From NCBI GenBank assembly GCA_002297865.1, contig DBKX01000174.1, forward strand, positions 1-12,033: a stretch of 12,033 bases of DNA, written 5' to 3'. The position numbers and the translations under genes are program-made. How positions within the stretch are numbered: position 1 is the stretch's first letter; each line of letters starts with the position of its first letter. Below the pieces are notes generated by a model, which did not search any database, had not been told where the DNA came from, and was given only the letters and a program-made list of their open reading frames with translations. The stretch comes from Lachnoclostridium sp. UBA739. Its GTDB lineage: Bacteria > Bacillota_A > Clostridia > Lachnospirales > Lachnospiraceae. Below, piece after piece: positions 1-7,896 of the stretch.

Positions 1-630
1 GAGGTTCTTAGTAAATACCCTGACATTCGAGATGATATCAAACTGCATACCAAGGTTGAAAATGAACGCTATGTTGTTGCATATACTCGTATTTTAACAG
101 ACTATGAAGGTTTTCATAATCTTCTTGGAAGTTATGAAATCTATGATGGACGGGTTGATTTTCCTTTCTTTCGAGACACTATTATGAAACGATACGAACA
201 TTTTTCTTCATATGGTAATCTATTTGAGTGTTCCTTTTTTCAGAACTCACTCGAATGCATGATGTTGTTTTATGAAATGTCTGATGATGATATCGTAAAA
301 TTTTATAAACAGGCTTATGAATTGCTAAAAGATAAGAATTTCAGAATGATATATATTGATTCAAATGATATTTCCGGAAATATTGCACAGATCCGTAAAG
401 AAAGAGTAGATACGAACGGAAATGAAATCTGGTTTTCTCTTATGATGGATTATTTAACGAAATCACCTTATGGGAAACATCATGGATATCAAGATGGCAA
501 TGATTTGATTAATCATCTGGAACATCGAAGAAACATTGAACTTCGGGTGATTGATGAGGTACTTAAAAAAAAGTGCTTGGTGGTGAAATCAAAGGATTAT
601 GTATTGACAGATGTGGTGGAATGGGTGTAG
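1..630 (+). CDS. P-loop nucleoside/nucleotide kinase-like protein, 5'-truncated by window edge
   Basis: The reading frame is open from base 1 to the TAG at 628-630, so about 209 C-terminal residues are present and the start lies upstream of the window. The first in-window ATG (184) falls inside this continuous frame, has no convincing ribosome binding site, and is probably internal. The pattern resembles thymidylate or deoxynucleoside kinase-like P-loop proteins: a central ECSFFQNSLECMMLFYEM stretch, an aromatic/hydrophobic strand (MIYID), then an IRKER segment like the arginine-rich LID of such kinases, and a C-terminal HRRNIELRVIDEVLKK helix. The Walker A loop that would decide the matter should lie in the missing N-terminus. 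No signal peptide or membrane segment is visible. An eight-A run at 565-572 does not break the frame. The fold assignment is an inference from pattern, and the substrate is unknown. The frame itself is certain; the family is tentative. Confidence 0.6.
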   Translation, partial: EVLSKYPDIRDDIKLHTKVENERYVVAYTRILTDYEGFHNLLGSYEIYDGRVDFPFFRDTIMKRYEHFSSYGNLFECSFFQNSLECMMLFYEMSDDDIVKFYKQAYELLKDKNFRMIYIDSNDISGNIAQIRKERVDTNGNEIWFSLMMDYLTKSPYGKHHGYQDGNDLINHLEHRRNIELRVIDEVLKKKCLVVKSKDYVLTDVVEWV

Positions 631-666
631 AAGCACATCAACCGTTCTTTGATAATATAAGTCACA

Positions 667-694
667 AAAGCACCTTGCCCAAACAAGGTGCTTT
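667..694. terminator. Shared hairpin terminator between the kinase-like gene and queA
   Basis: A perfect 11-bp stem (AAAGCACCTTG at 667-677, CAAGGTGCTTT at 684-694) encloses a 6-base loop. It lies between two converging genes, 36 bases after the left stop codon and 20 bases beyond the queA stop. T-runs are short in both directions (TTTCC rightward, TTTTG leftward), so it probably serves both genes with moderate strength. Confidence 0.75.
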
Positions 695-714
695 CCTATC
701 AAACTCAATATTCC

Positions 715-1740
715 TTACTGTATAAACATCGCATCCCCAAAACTAAAGAATCGATATTTCATCTCCACAGCTTCCTTATACGCATCCATAATATGCTCTT
801 TTCCAGCCAGCGCAGAAACCAGCATTAACAATGTTGATTCTGGTAAATGGAAATTCGTAATCAGACAGTCTAGCACTTTAAATTTATAACCCGGATAAAT
901 AAAAATATCCGTATCTCCACTGCCTGCTCGTACAACACCATTTTCATCCGCTGCAGATTCAATGGTACGACAGCTTGTTGTTCCAACGCAGATTACTCTT
1001 CTGCCTTCACGTTTCGCAGCATTAATCTTCTCTGCTTCCTCAGGCAATACCTGATAGAATTCAGAATGCATATGATGTTGTGTAACGTCATCTACTTTCA
1101 CAGGACGGAATGTTCCAAGACCTACATGCAAGGTAACACTTGCAACAATGACACCCATTTCCTTAAGTTCTTCTAATAAATCCTTTGTAAAATGAAGTCC
1201 CGCTGTAGGTGCTGCTGCAGATCCTTCATATTTGGCATACACCGTCTGATAACGGTTCTTATCCTGTAACTGATGATGAATGTATGGAGGAAGTGGCATT
1301 TGACCGAGCTTATCTAAGATTTCCTCAAAGATACCCTCATAATAAAATTTGATATGACGGTTTCCATCTTCAATTACTTCTGTAATTTCACCAACTAATA
1401 AACCTCCACCAAATACAATACGAGTACCTGGTTTTGCTTTTTTACCTGGTTTTACAAGAGTCTCCCATACGTCACCTTCTAAACGCTTTAACAGTAGCAA
1501 TTCAATCTTGGCACCAGTGCCTTCTTTCTCACCAATTAAACGAGCTGGAATAACTTTCGTGTTGTTTAGTACCAGACAGTCACCTGGCTTTAAGTAATCC
1601 TTTATATCCTTGAATACCTTGTGCGTTATACTTCCGGTTTCTTTATTCAAAACTAAGAGTCTGGAACTGGAACGGTCCTCAAGTGGGTCCTGCGCAATCA
1701 GCTCTTCTGGTAAATCAAAATAAAAATCTGATGTTTTCAT
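715..1740 (-). CDS. queA: S-adenosylmethionine:tRNA ribosyltransferase-isomerase QueA
   Basis: QueA transfers and rearranges the ribosyl group of S-adenosylmethionine onto preQ1 at position 34 of tRNAs with GUN anticodons, giving epoxyqueuosine; it is cytosolic. Family signatures are clear along the whole length: [20 protein letters not shown] near the N-terminus, [33 protein letters not shown] around residues 176-184, [31 protein letters not shown] and the terminal [12 protein letters not shown]. The 341-residue length is normal for the family. The frame can be extended to a GTG at 1749, but a GGAG at 1749-1752 lies 8 bases before the ATG at 1740 and overlaps that GTG, so 1740 is the likelier start. 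It is a single-gene unit, divergent from the polyphosphate genes and convergent with the left-edge gene. No other queuosine gene is in the window. Confidence 0.97.
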   Translation of the reverse strand: MKTSDFYFDLPEELIAQDPLEDRSSSRLLVLNKETGSITHKVFKDIKDYLKPGDCLVLNNTKVIPARLIGEKEGTGAKIELLLLKRLEGDVWETLVKPGKKAKPGTRIVFGGGLLVGEITEVIEDGNRHIKFYYEGIFEEILDKLGQMPLPPYIHHQLQDKNRYQTVYAKYEGSAAAPTAGLHFTKDLLEELKEMGVIVASVTLHVGLGTFRPVKVDDVTQHHMHSEFYQVLPEEAEKINAAKREGRRVICVGTTSCRTIESAADENGVVRAGSGDTDIFIYPGYKFKVLDCLITNFHLPESTLLMLVSALAGKEHIMDAYKEAVEMKYRFFSFGDAMFIQ

Positions 1741-1748
1741 AGCTTTCA

Positions 1749-1752
1749 CTCC
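1749..1752 (-). promoter_or_regulatory. queA ribosome binding site deciding the start
   Basis: Read on the minus strand this is GGAG, 8 bases before the ATG at 1740. It physically overlaps the alternative in-frame GTG at 1747-1749, which argues against that upstream start. Confidence 0.75.
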
Positions 1753-1774
1753 AATAAAATTTTGTCCACTTCCT

Positions 1775-1780
1775 ATTATA
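1775..1780 (-). promoter_or_regulatory. Candidate -10 box for queA
   Basis: The minus strand reads TATAAT here, a perfect -10 match 34 bases upstream of the queA ATG, which would leave a leader of roughly 28 bases. The region 17 bases further upstream (CTAGGG) is a poor -35 match, within very AT-rich DNA, so the call rests on the -10 alone. Confidence 0.4.
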
Positions 1781-1800
1781 CATACTTTTTTTAAAAACCC

Positions 1801-1834
1801 TAGTGTTTTTTTCTGAAAAATAGTAAAATATAAT
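1801..1834 (+). promoter_or_regulatory. Candidate promoter region for ppx-ppk1
   Basis: The 111-bp gap between queA and ppx must hold a rightward promoter unless transcription enters from outside. Two overlapping -10 candidates are visible: TAAAAT at 1824-1829 and TATAAT at 1829-1834. The second would start transcription near 1841, inside the ribosome binding site, so the first is more plausible. No good -35 box is seen in the T-rich stretch upstream. The evidence is weak. Confidence 0.3.
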
Positions 1835-1851
1835 GAAAAGGAGGTTAATCT

Positions 1852-3390
1852 ATGGCGTTTACGACTTTTGCAGCAATTGATGTAGGTTCCAATGAATTGT
1901 CTTTAAAAATATTTCAGATATCCAAGAAAAACGGCATTGAAGAAGTGGAGCATGTCCGTCATGCTACCTTACTTGGTTCGGATTCCTACAAATATAAAAA
2001 AATCCGTAATGAACTTGTGAACGATACCTGCGAAGTACTCATCCAGTTTTCTGAAAAGATGAAAGAATATGGAGTAACTGACTACACTGCTTACGCTACA
2101 AGTGCAATACGCGAGGCTTCCAATAGTATATTAATTCTTGACCAGATTAAACTGCGCTCTGGTATAAAAGTAAAAATTCTTAGTAATTCTGAGCAGCGTT
2201 TTTTATGTTATAAAGCAATTGCCTTAAAAGTGAAAGCATTTCAAAAAATTATTGAGAAAGGGACTGCCATCGTGGATGTAGGTTCTGGAAGCATTCAGAT
2301 TTCCCTATTCCAGCATGGCTATCTGACACAAACACAAAACATTATGCTAGGTTCCCTGCGCATACGTGAACTTCTAAGTTCCTTGGAGAATAAAACTGAT
2401 AATTACCACCAGTTAATTAGCGAATATATCGATAATGAAATGATTACCTTCTCAGAATTATTTCTAAATGAACAAAAGATTGAACATATCATTGCAACAG
2501 GAGATCAGTTAAATCTATTTATGAATATCATGCAAAAAAATCCCGGCTGTGAACCTGTTAGTGTGAAGGAGCTGAATACCTTTTTCAAAACCTTGTTAGA
2601 AAAACCATTGAATGAACTTTCAGAGCATACTCTGGCTCCAAGGGAGCAGGTTTCCCTGCTGATTCCTACTGCCATGATGTATCATAAAATATTCGAACAT
2701 TCTGGTGCCAAACAGATTTATTTCACAGATATCACCTTATGCGATGGCATTGCTGCAGAATATGCGGAAAGAAAAGAAAAAATCCAGTCAGAACACGACT
2801 TTAACAATGATATCATTCGTTCTGCTTCTTACATTGCAGCTAGATATCATTGTAATCCTGCCCACAATGCAAATGTATCTTATCTTGCATTAAGTATTTT
2901 CGATAGCATTCGAAAACTTCACGGGTTAGGAAAACGGGAGCGGCTTCTCTTAGAAATTGCAGTTATCTTGCATAGCTGTGGAGATTTTATTGATTTGAGT
3001 CACTCCAGAGAAAATTCATATAATATTATTATGTCAACTGAAATTATAGGCCTTTCCCATCAAGAACGTGAAATGGTAGCCCAGTTAGTACGATGTACAC
3101 CAGAAACGTTTCCGAAGTTTTCCCTTGACATGGATGGAACCAAGAAAGATGTGTATATTAAACTATCCAAGCTTTTCGCTATCTTTTCCATTGCCAACGC
3201 ACTGGACAAAAGCCACAAACAGAAATTTTCAGATGTTAAAATTTCCTTAAAACAGAATATATTAATGATTACCACAAATACTGTAGAAGATATCACGTTG
3301 GAATATGGATTATTTGATGATAAAGCAAACTTCTTTGAAGAAGTCTATGGAATCAAACCTTGTATCAAACAGAAAAGGAGATTTACGTAA
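1852..3390 (+). CDS. ppx: Ppx/GppA-family phosphatase-like protein (putative exopolyphosphatase)
   Basis: A 512-residue member of the ASKHA-fold Ppx/GppA family, whose enzymes split orthophosphate from polyphosphate or convert pppGpp to ppGpp. The N-terminal phosphate-binding loop is visible as AAIDVGSNE (residues 7-15), followed by [18 protein letters not shown] (about 110-118) and the second phosphate loop DVGSGS (142-147). The C-terminal third, from about residue 320, is helical and corresponds to the HD-like domain of longer Ppx proteins (LHSCGDF from residue 373, then [13 protein letters not shown]). Several consensus positions differ: GSNS is GSNE, the G..EA pattern is N..EQ, DIGGGS is DVGSGS, and the HD pair is H374-S375. 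I recall related Clostridia proteins with SEQ at the middle site, so part of this is a subfamily trait. The start is firm: AAGGAGG at 1838-1844 lies 7 bases before the ATG. Its stop overlaps the ppk1 start by one base. The family is sure; hydrolytic activity is inferred. Confidence 0.88.
   Translation: MAFTTFAAIDVGSNELSLKIFQISKKNGIEEVEHVRHATLLGSDSYKYKKIRNELVNDTCEVLIQFSEKMKEYGVTDYTAYATSAIREASNSILILDQIKLRSGIKVKILSNSEQRFLCYKAIALKVKAFQKIIEKGTAIVDVGSGSIQISLFQHGYLTQTQNIMLGSLRIRELLSSLENKTDNYHQLISEYIDNEMITFSELFLNEQKIEHIIATGDQLNLFMNIMQKNPGCEPVSVKELNTFFKTLLEKPLNELSEHTLAPREQVSLLIPTAMMYHKIFEHSGAKQIYFTDITLCDGIAAEYAERKEKIQSEHDFNNDIIRSASYIAARYHCNPAHNANVSYLALSIFDSIRKLHGLGKRERLLLEIAVILHSCGDFIDLSHSRENSYNIIMSTEIIGLSHQEREMVAQLVRCTPETFPKFSLDMDGTKKDVYIKLSKLFAIFSIANALDKSHKQKFSDVKISLKQNILMITTNTVEDITLEYGLFDDKANFFEEVYGIKPCIKQKRRFT
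3373..3380 (+). promoter_or_regulatory. ppk1 ribosome binding site inside the end of ppx
   Basis: AAAAGGAG lies within the last codons of ppx, 9 bases before the ATG at 3390. It supports that start over the in-frame ATG at 3360, which has no comparable site. Confidence 0.75.
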
Positions 3391-5561
3391 TGGAACATAC
3401 CAACAAACACAGTCTCTCTGAGCCTGTCAATTGTAATTACAAAAAACCGGAATATTTCATTAATCGAGAACTCAGCTGGCTTGAATTTAACGTACGAATT
3501 CTTAAGGAGGCAAAGGACAAAACCAATCCGTTGCTGGAACGACTGAAATTCTTAAGTATTACTGCCTCGAATTTAGATGAATTCTTTATGATACGTGTTG
3601 CATCGTTGATGGATATGGTTCATGCCGGTTACGCCAAGAAAGATATTGCTGGTATGACAGCTGAGCAGCAGTTAGAACAAATATCAGCTGCAACACACAA
3701 TCTGGTAGAACTACAGTATGCTACATACAATCGTAGTTTCATGCCTCAGTTAAAACAAAAAGGAATTAAGCTTATTAATGCCTATGAAGACCTAAGTAGC
3801 GAACAAAGCAAATATGTAGATTCCTATTTTCGCAAAGAAGTTTATCCAGTACTTACCCCGATGGCTGTGGATTCATCCAGACCATTTCCTCTACTTCGCA
3901 ATAAAACTTTAAATATAGGAGCGCTTATACATGATAAAAAAAGTGAAATTGACTGTGATTTTGCCACTGTGCAAGTGCCTGATGTTCTTCCTCGTCTCGT
4001 GGAAATTCCTTCAGGTAAGGGAGAAGCTAGAACATTTATCCTCATGGAACAAATCATTGAAAAAAATATTAACAAGCTTTTCTTAAATTATGAAGTTATC
4101 TCAGCTTTTCCTTACCGTATTATGAGAAATGCTGATTTAGATATTGATGAAGATGAAGCTGCTGATTTGCTTATGGAAATTGAAAAGCAGCTGAAGCGCA
4201 GGCAATGGGGTGAAGTGATTCGTCTAGAAGTGGAAGATGGTATAGATAAACGCCTGTTAAAGATACTAAAACATGAACTACAAGTGAAAGATGATAATGT
4301 GTATAAAATAAAAGGACCGCTGGATTTAACTTTTTTAATGAAAGTTTATGGTCTGGATGGATTTGATGAATTAAAAACTCCAAAATATATTCCTCAGCCA
4401 GTACCTGGACTTAACTTAGAGACAAATCTCTTTGATCAAATTCGAAAGCAAGATTATCTCCTTCATCATCCATATCAGACCTTTGATTCGGTTGTGCAGT
4501 TTGTACGACAAGCAGCAAAAGACCCGCAGGTTCTTGCAATTAAACAGACCTTATATCGTGTCAGCAGCAACTCTCCAATCATTGCATCCCTAGCACAAGC
4601 AGCTGAAAACGGAAAACAAGTTACTGTGCTAGTGGAATTAAAGGCAAGATTCGACGAAGAGAATAATATTATCTGGGCTAGAAAGCTTGAAAAAGCAGGC
4701 TGTCACGTTATCTACGGTTTAGTAGGATTAAAGACTCATAGTAAAATAACTTTAGTCGTTCGACGTGAAGATGATGGAATTCGTAGATATGTACACCTTG
4801 GAACTGGCAACTATAATGATTCTACCGCCAAATTGTACACAGACCTTGGCTTATTAACTGCTTCAAAACCAATTGGCGAAGATGCCACAGCCGTCTTTAA
4901 TATGCTGTCTGGATACTCAGAACCGTTATTCTGGAATAAATTGTCCCTTGCTCCCCTTTGGTTACGTGATAAATTTCTTTCTTTGATTCGACGAGAATCT
5001 GCTAACGCAAAGGAAGGGAAAAAGGCACATATTATTGCTAAAATGAATTCCTTATGTGATCAGAAAATCATTACTGCTCTGTACGAAGCATCTAATGCAG
5101 GGGTAAAGATTGAGTTAATTGTACGTGGAATCTGCTGCCTACGACCTGGAATTGCTAGTGTCAGTGATAACATTACGGTTCGATCCATTGTAGGAAATTT
5201 TCTGGAACACGCAAGAATCTTTTATTTTTATAACGATGGTTTTGAGGAAGTCTATATGGGAAGTGCTGACTGGATGCCACGTAACTTGGATAAGAGAGTG
5301 GAAATTCTGTTTCCTGTAGAACAGGAAGAACTGAAAATGGAAGCACTCAATATTTTGAAAACACAGCTTGCAGATACTTTGAAATCCCATATTCTTAAAA
5401 GTGACGGAAGTTATGAAAAAGTAGACCGCCGGGGCAAAGAGTTACTATGTGCGCAGGATTATTTTTGTAAAAAGGCAATTAAAGAAGCCAAACGGGAAAA
5501 GAAGGAAAAGTGTGGGAAGCTTAATACATTTGTACCTCTTATGAAATGGGAAGATGCTTAA
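3390..5561 (+). CDS. ppk1: Polyphosphate kinase 1
   Basis: PPK1 reversibly polymerises the gamma-phosphate of ATP into inorganic polyphosphate; in characterised species it is associated with the membrane or nucleoid. This 723-residue protein covers the full family length. The N-terminal domain carries FINRELSWLEFN and LERLKFLSITASNLDEFFMIRVA; the head domain follows, then two phospholipase-D-like C-terminal domains. Aligned by eye to E. coli PPK, the phosphate-binding arginines are R390 (TLYRV) and R420 (KARFDEE). The autophosphorylated histidine is H450 in LKTHSK, and the other conserved histidines are H469 (YVHLGTGNYN) and H607 (FLEHARIF); their spacing (30, 30, 19 and 138 residues) matches E. 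coli R375, R405, H435, H454 and H592. All expected catalytic residues are present. A lysine-rich tail of roughly 30 residues ends the protein. I chose the ATG at 3390, which shares its A with the ppx stop (TAATG) and has an AAAAGGAG 9 bases before it. The overlap suggests translational coupling with ppx. Confidence 0.97.
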   Translation: MEHTNKHSLSEPVNCNYKKPEYFINRELSWLEFNVRILKEAKDKTNPLLERLKFLSITASNLDEFFMIRVASLMDMVHAGYAKKDIAGMTAEQQLEQISAATHNLVELQYATYNRSFMPQLKQKGIKLINAYEDLSSEQSKYVDSYFRKEVYPVLTPMAVDSSRPFPLLRNKTLNIGALIHDKKSEIDCDFATVQVPDVLPRLVEIPSGKGEARTFILMEQIIEKNINKLFLNYEVISAFPYRIMRNADLDIDEDEAADLLMEIEKQLKRRQWGEVIRLEVEDGIDKRLLKILKHELQVKDDNVYKIKGPLDLTFLMKVYGLDGFDELKTPKYIPQPVPGLNLETNLFDQIRKQDYLLHHPYQTFDSVVQFVRQAAKDPQVLAIKQTLYRVSSNSPIIASLAQAAENGKQVTVLVELKARFDEENNIIWARKLEKAGCHVIYGLVGLKTHSKITLVVRREDDGIRRYVHLGTGNYNDSTAKLYTDLGLLTASKPIGEDATAVFNMLSGYSEPLFWNKLSLAPLWLRDKFLSLIRRESANAKEGKKAHIIAKMNSLCDQKIITALYEASNAGVKIELIVRGICCLRPGIASVSDNITVRSIVGNFLEHARIFYFYNDGFEEVYMGSADWMPRNLDKRVEILFPVEQEELKMEALNILKTQLADTLKSHILKSDGSYEKVDRRGKELLCAQDYFCKKAIKEAKREKKEKCGKLNTFVPLMKWEDA

Positions 5562-5579
5562 ACGATGGATAGCCTGAAG

Positions 5580-5611
5580 AAATGGGGATATGTTTGCTCA
5601 TATCCCCATTT
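5580..5611. terminator. Hairpin terminator between ppk1 and the transglutaminase-like gene
   Basis: A perfect 13-bp stem (AAATGGGGATATG at 5580-5592, CATATCCCCATTT at 5599-5611) has the loop TTTGCT. It starts 18 bases after the ppk1 stop, and no other hairpin of this strength is seen between the two converging genes. Both flanks have only short T-runs. It fits ppk1 best by distance; the leftward operon ends 123 bases away and may use it too. I see no gene in the rest of the gap (5612-5733). Confidence 0.72.
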
Positions 5612-5733
5612 AATAATCACTCTTTCTAGGAAAAAGATATACGTTTCATGTTTCACCTCAATATATCAAACAATGTTAATCTTTGTGTTTCTATTTGCAT
5701 AAATATATCCACCTATAAATTCGGATTTGTCTA

Positions 5734-7896
5734 TTATCTAATCATCTTCTCTTCTAACACAATCATCCAACAACGCCCCTTTCCAAACTTCTCCCTACAC
5801 AATACTTTTAGCATTCCTATAAACATTTCCATCTTCTTTCGCTCACTATCCTCTAGTTCCACTTTTCCGAAACGCATCTTCAGATAGAAGTCTACAACCT
5901 CTTCAAACTGTTCGTGCTTCCAAAGCTCCATATCTCTCATTTTATCCTGTACCCTGTCCCGGAATTCAATCAATGTTTCCCCATACTCTATACGAAATCC
6001 TAACTTTTTTAAATAAAACAAAATCCTCTTAAATCGCCAGACACATTGTTCATTTCTCGTCCGTTTTTTTCTTTGATTCCAAACACACATTCCAAAGATA
6101 ACTAAGATAGCCAATACAAAACACATAAATCCTAACAATACTCTATAGGTAACGTCACTCCTTAACGCTTTAGCCTTGATCTCCACTGGCTCACTAGATA
6201 CCTCCGGCATAAGAGATGTCTCAATTGGATTCTTTTCATAATAATTCCTTCCATTTGTCTTCTTCCAAGTTCCAACTTTATCCCCATACCCAGGCGTTGC
6301 CTCAAAACGTATCCAGCCAAAGCCTTCAAAATAAGCCTCACACCAAGCATGCAAGCTATTTCCATCGAGTAGAGAATATCCCTTCTTCTTTTTACAGTCT
6401 TTTGATACAATCACTCCTTCTACATATCTTGTCGGTATTCCTACACAGCGTCCCATAACAGCCGCTGATGTTGCAAAATAAGTACAGTACCCTCTTTTGG
6501 TTCGATATAGAAAATCCTCCACAAAATCCTGTCTTTTTGAAACTTCCTCCACATCTTTCGAATAAGTATATTGACGTAGATAAGAACAGATAGCAGCCAT
6601 TTTGTCATAAGAATTGGTTTCTTTGAACGTAACCTGATTGGCTAACTCTCTCACCCTATTTGGCAAATCATCCGGCAATTGTAAGTCCACATCCTTTATA
6701 TCATCTGCTCGCATTCTTAATAATGTATTCTCATGGGAAAAAGAATCAAGCGTTCTAAGATACCCTTTCACATATTCACTATTTAAATTGACATCTTTGT
6801 AGTATGCCCTATACTCATACCCTCGTTTTCTCATCTTAGCAAATGCGAGATTAGCTGACTTTTTCTCTATCTTCAAACTTTGATTAATGCAAGAAAATGA
6901 ACTAAGATATTCGGGATAAAAAATTGTCTTCGTTCTTAGTCTTCCATATTGAATTTCCACCTGTCTTTCGTGAAAAACAAACTCATCCTTAATCTTAGCC
7001 CACTGTTGGGATTGGCAAGCAGATTCAATTTCCTTTCGAGCTAGTTCCTGCTCATCCAATGCTTCTTCTTTCTTGCACTTGCTCCATCCACTCCCTGTAT
7101 AAGTATCATATACACTACCGTTAAGATATATTGTATGTTCTCCACTTCGCATGCCCTTTGTCTTTAATAAAATTCGCTCTGTAGTGTCTACAGCACCACC
7201 AAGCTTACTTTCTCCGTCAGACCTGTCATACAACTGATAAGAGAAATAATCCCCATTATCATTCCATGAATCTCTTATATTTTCAACCATTTCACGTACA
7301 TTTTCATAAACCCTGGATGCAGGATCCGTAACAAAACTCCAGTCAAAGGGATGCTCCTTAACAGGAATATCCAATACAATAACAAAGAACAGAATAAACA
7401 CCGGAAGCAATCCCGTCGTCCTCTTCGTATCTAAAGGACTCTTATAATACGTAATATGAATCAATTCTGAACATGAAACCAAAAAGCAAAATAAAATAAG
7501 AAATACGAAAACTGGAGAAACGGGTACCAAACATAGTCTTAATACAATAAAAGCAATAAGAAATCCTGAAGAAAGGATACATTTCGCATAGGTACATTTC
7601 ATAACCATCGAAAGCACCACTGTCTGAATTAGAAATACAATACAAAGCCCAATGAAACCATTACCTATATGTTTATCCTGCACACCTAAAACAACTAGAA
7701 TACTTGCAAGAAACATCAGTACGCCAATCAGCACATTCCATTGCTTTTTCTCATAGGAAAGAACACCGGCCATGGAAAACGTACACACCAGCAAAATTGT
7801 CCAATAAGAGACTGTAATCCCTCCCCATTTTATTTCCTGAATTGACAACAATATTGCAAATAAGAGAGAAATCCCCTTTTCATATAACAGTTTCAT
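5734..7896 (-). CDS. Membrane-anchored transglutaminase-like protein (TgpA type) with C-terminal DUF4129-like tail
   Basis: A 720-residue membrane protein. About six or seven hydrophobic helices fill residues 8-180; a large, probably extracytoplasmic region follows, then a last membrane helix at about 586-606 and a charged cytoplasmic tail resembling DUF4129 (FRIEYGETLIEFRDRVQ). The transglutaminase-like papain-fold core is at about residues 430-540: RGYCTYFATSAAVMGRCVGIP with nucleophile C471, SLHAWCEAYF with H516, and GWIRFEATPGYG with E532 at the third catalytic position. An acidic residue there completes a plausible triad; in TgpA-like proteins Asp or Glu is seen. Some family members act on peptide or protein amide bonds at the envelope, but the substrate is unknown here. 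The ATG at 7896 lies inside the last codons of the DUF58 gene (17-bp overlap) behind a purine-rich site (GGAGGAGGGGAG, 7902-7913), so translation is probably coupled. It is the last gene of the MoxR-DUF58-transglutaminase set. Confidence 0.9.
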   Translation of the reverse strand: MKLLYEKGISLLFAILLSIQEIKWGGITVSYWTILLVCTFSMAGVLSYEKKQWNVLIGVLMFLASILVVLGVQDKHIGNGFIGLCIVFLIQTVVLSMVMKCTYAKCILSSGFLIAFIVLRLCLVPVSPVFVFLILFCFLVSCSELIHITYYKSPLDTKRTTGLLPVFILFFVIVLDIPVKEHPFDWSFVTDPASRVYENVREMVENIRDSWNDNGDYFSYQLYDRSDGESKLGGAVDTTERILLKTKGMRSGEHTIYLNGSVYDTYTGSGWSKCKKEEALDEQELARKEIESACQSQQWAKIKDEFVFHERQVEIQYGRLRTKTIFYPEYLSSFSCINQSLKIEKKSANLAFAKMRKRGYEYRAYYKDVNLNSEYVKGYLRTLDSFSHENTLLRMRADDIKDVDLQLPDDLPNRVRELANQVTFKETNSYDKMAAICSYLRQYTYSKDVEEVSKRQDFVEDFLYRTKRGYCTYFATSAAVMGRCVGIPTRYVEGVIVSKDCKKKKGYSLLDGNSLHAWCEAYFEGFGWIRFEATPGYGDKVGTWKKTNGRNYYEKNPIETSLMPEVSSEPVEIKAKALRSDVTYRVLLGFMCFVLAILVIFGMCVWNQRKKRTRNEQCVWRFKRILFYLKKLGFRIEYGETLIEFRDRVQDKMRDMELWKHEQFEEVVDFYLKMRFGKVELEDSERKKMEMFIGMLKVLCREKFGKGRCWMIVLEEKMIR

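Noticed and set aside
565..572. Run of eight A bases inside the left-edge gene as a possible programmed slippage site
   Set aside because: The frame continues normally through it to a sensible C-terminus, and no downstream element or alternative product is seen.
1787..1815. AT-rich mirror-like stretch with a possible AAAAAC/GTTTTT hairpin in the queA-ppx gap
   Set aside because: The stem is only six weak pairs in homopolymer-rich promoter DNA, so it is not credible as a terminator or riboswitch.
5653..5700. Leftward 15-codon frame starting MQIETQRLTL, faintly like the start of a GNAT acetyltransferase
   Set aside because: Too short to support a gene or remnant; no matching continuation is seen downstream and there is no clear ribosome binding site.
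5648..5887. Rightward open frame of about 79 codons overlapping the end of the transglutaminase-like gene
   Set aside because: It is mostly antisense to a well-supported gene, has no ribosome binding site, and its composition looks like a reverse-strand shadow.
6303..6486. Glutamate (E532) instead of aspartate as third catalytic residue of the transglutaminase-like domain
   Set aside because: From memory, a glutamate in a W-x-x-FE-x-TP setting is common in TgpA-like envelope proteins, so it is not evidence of inactivation.
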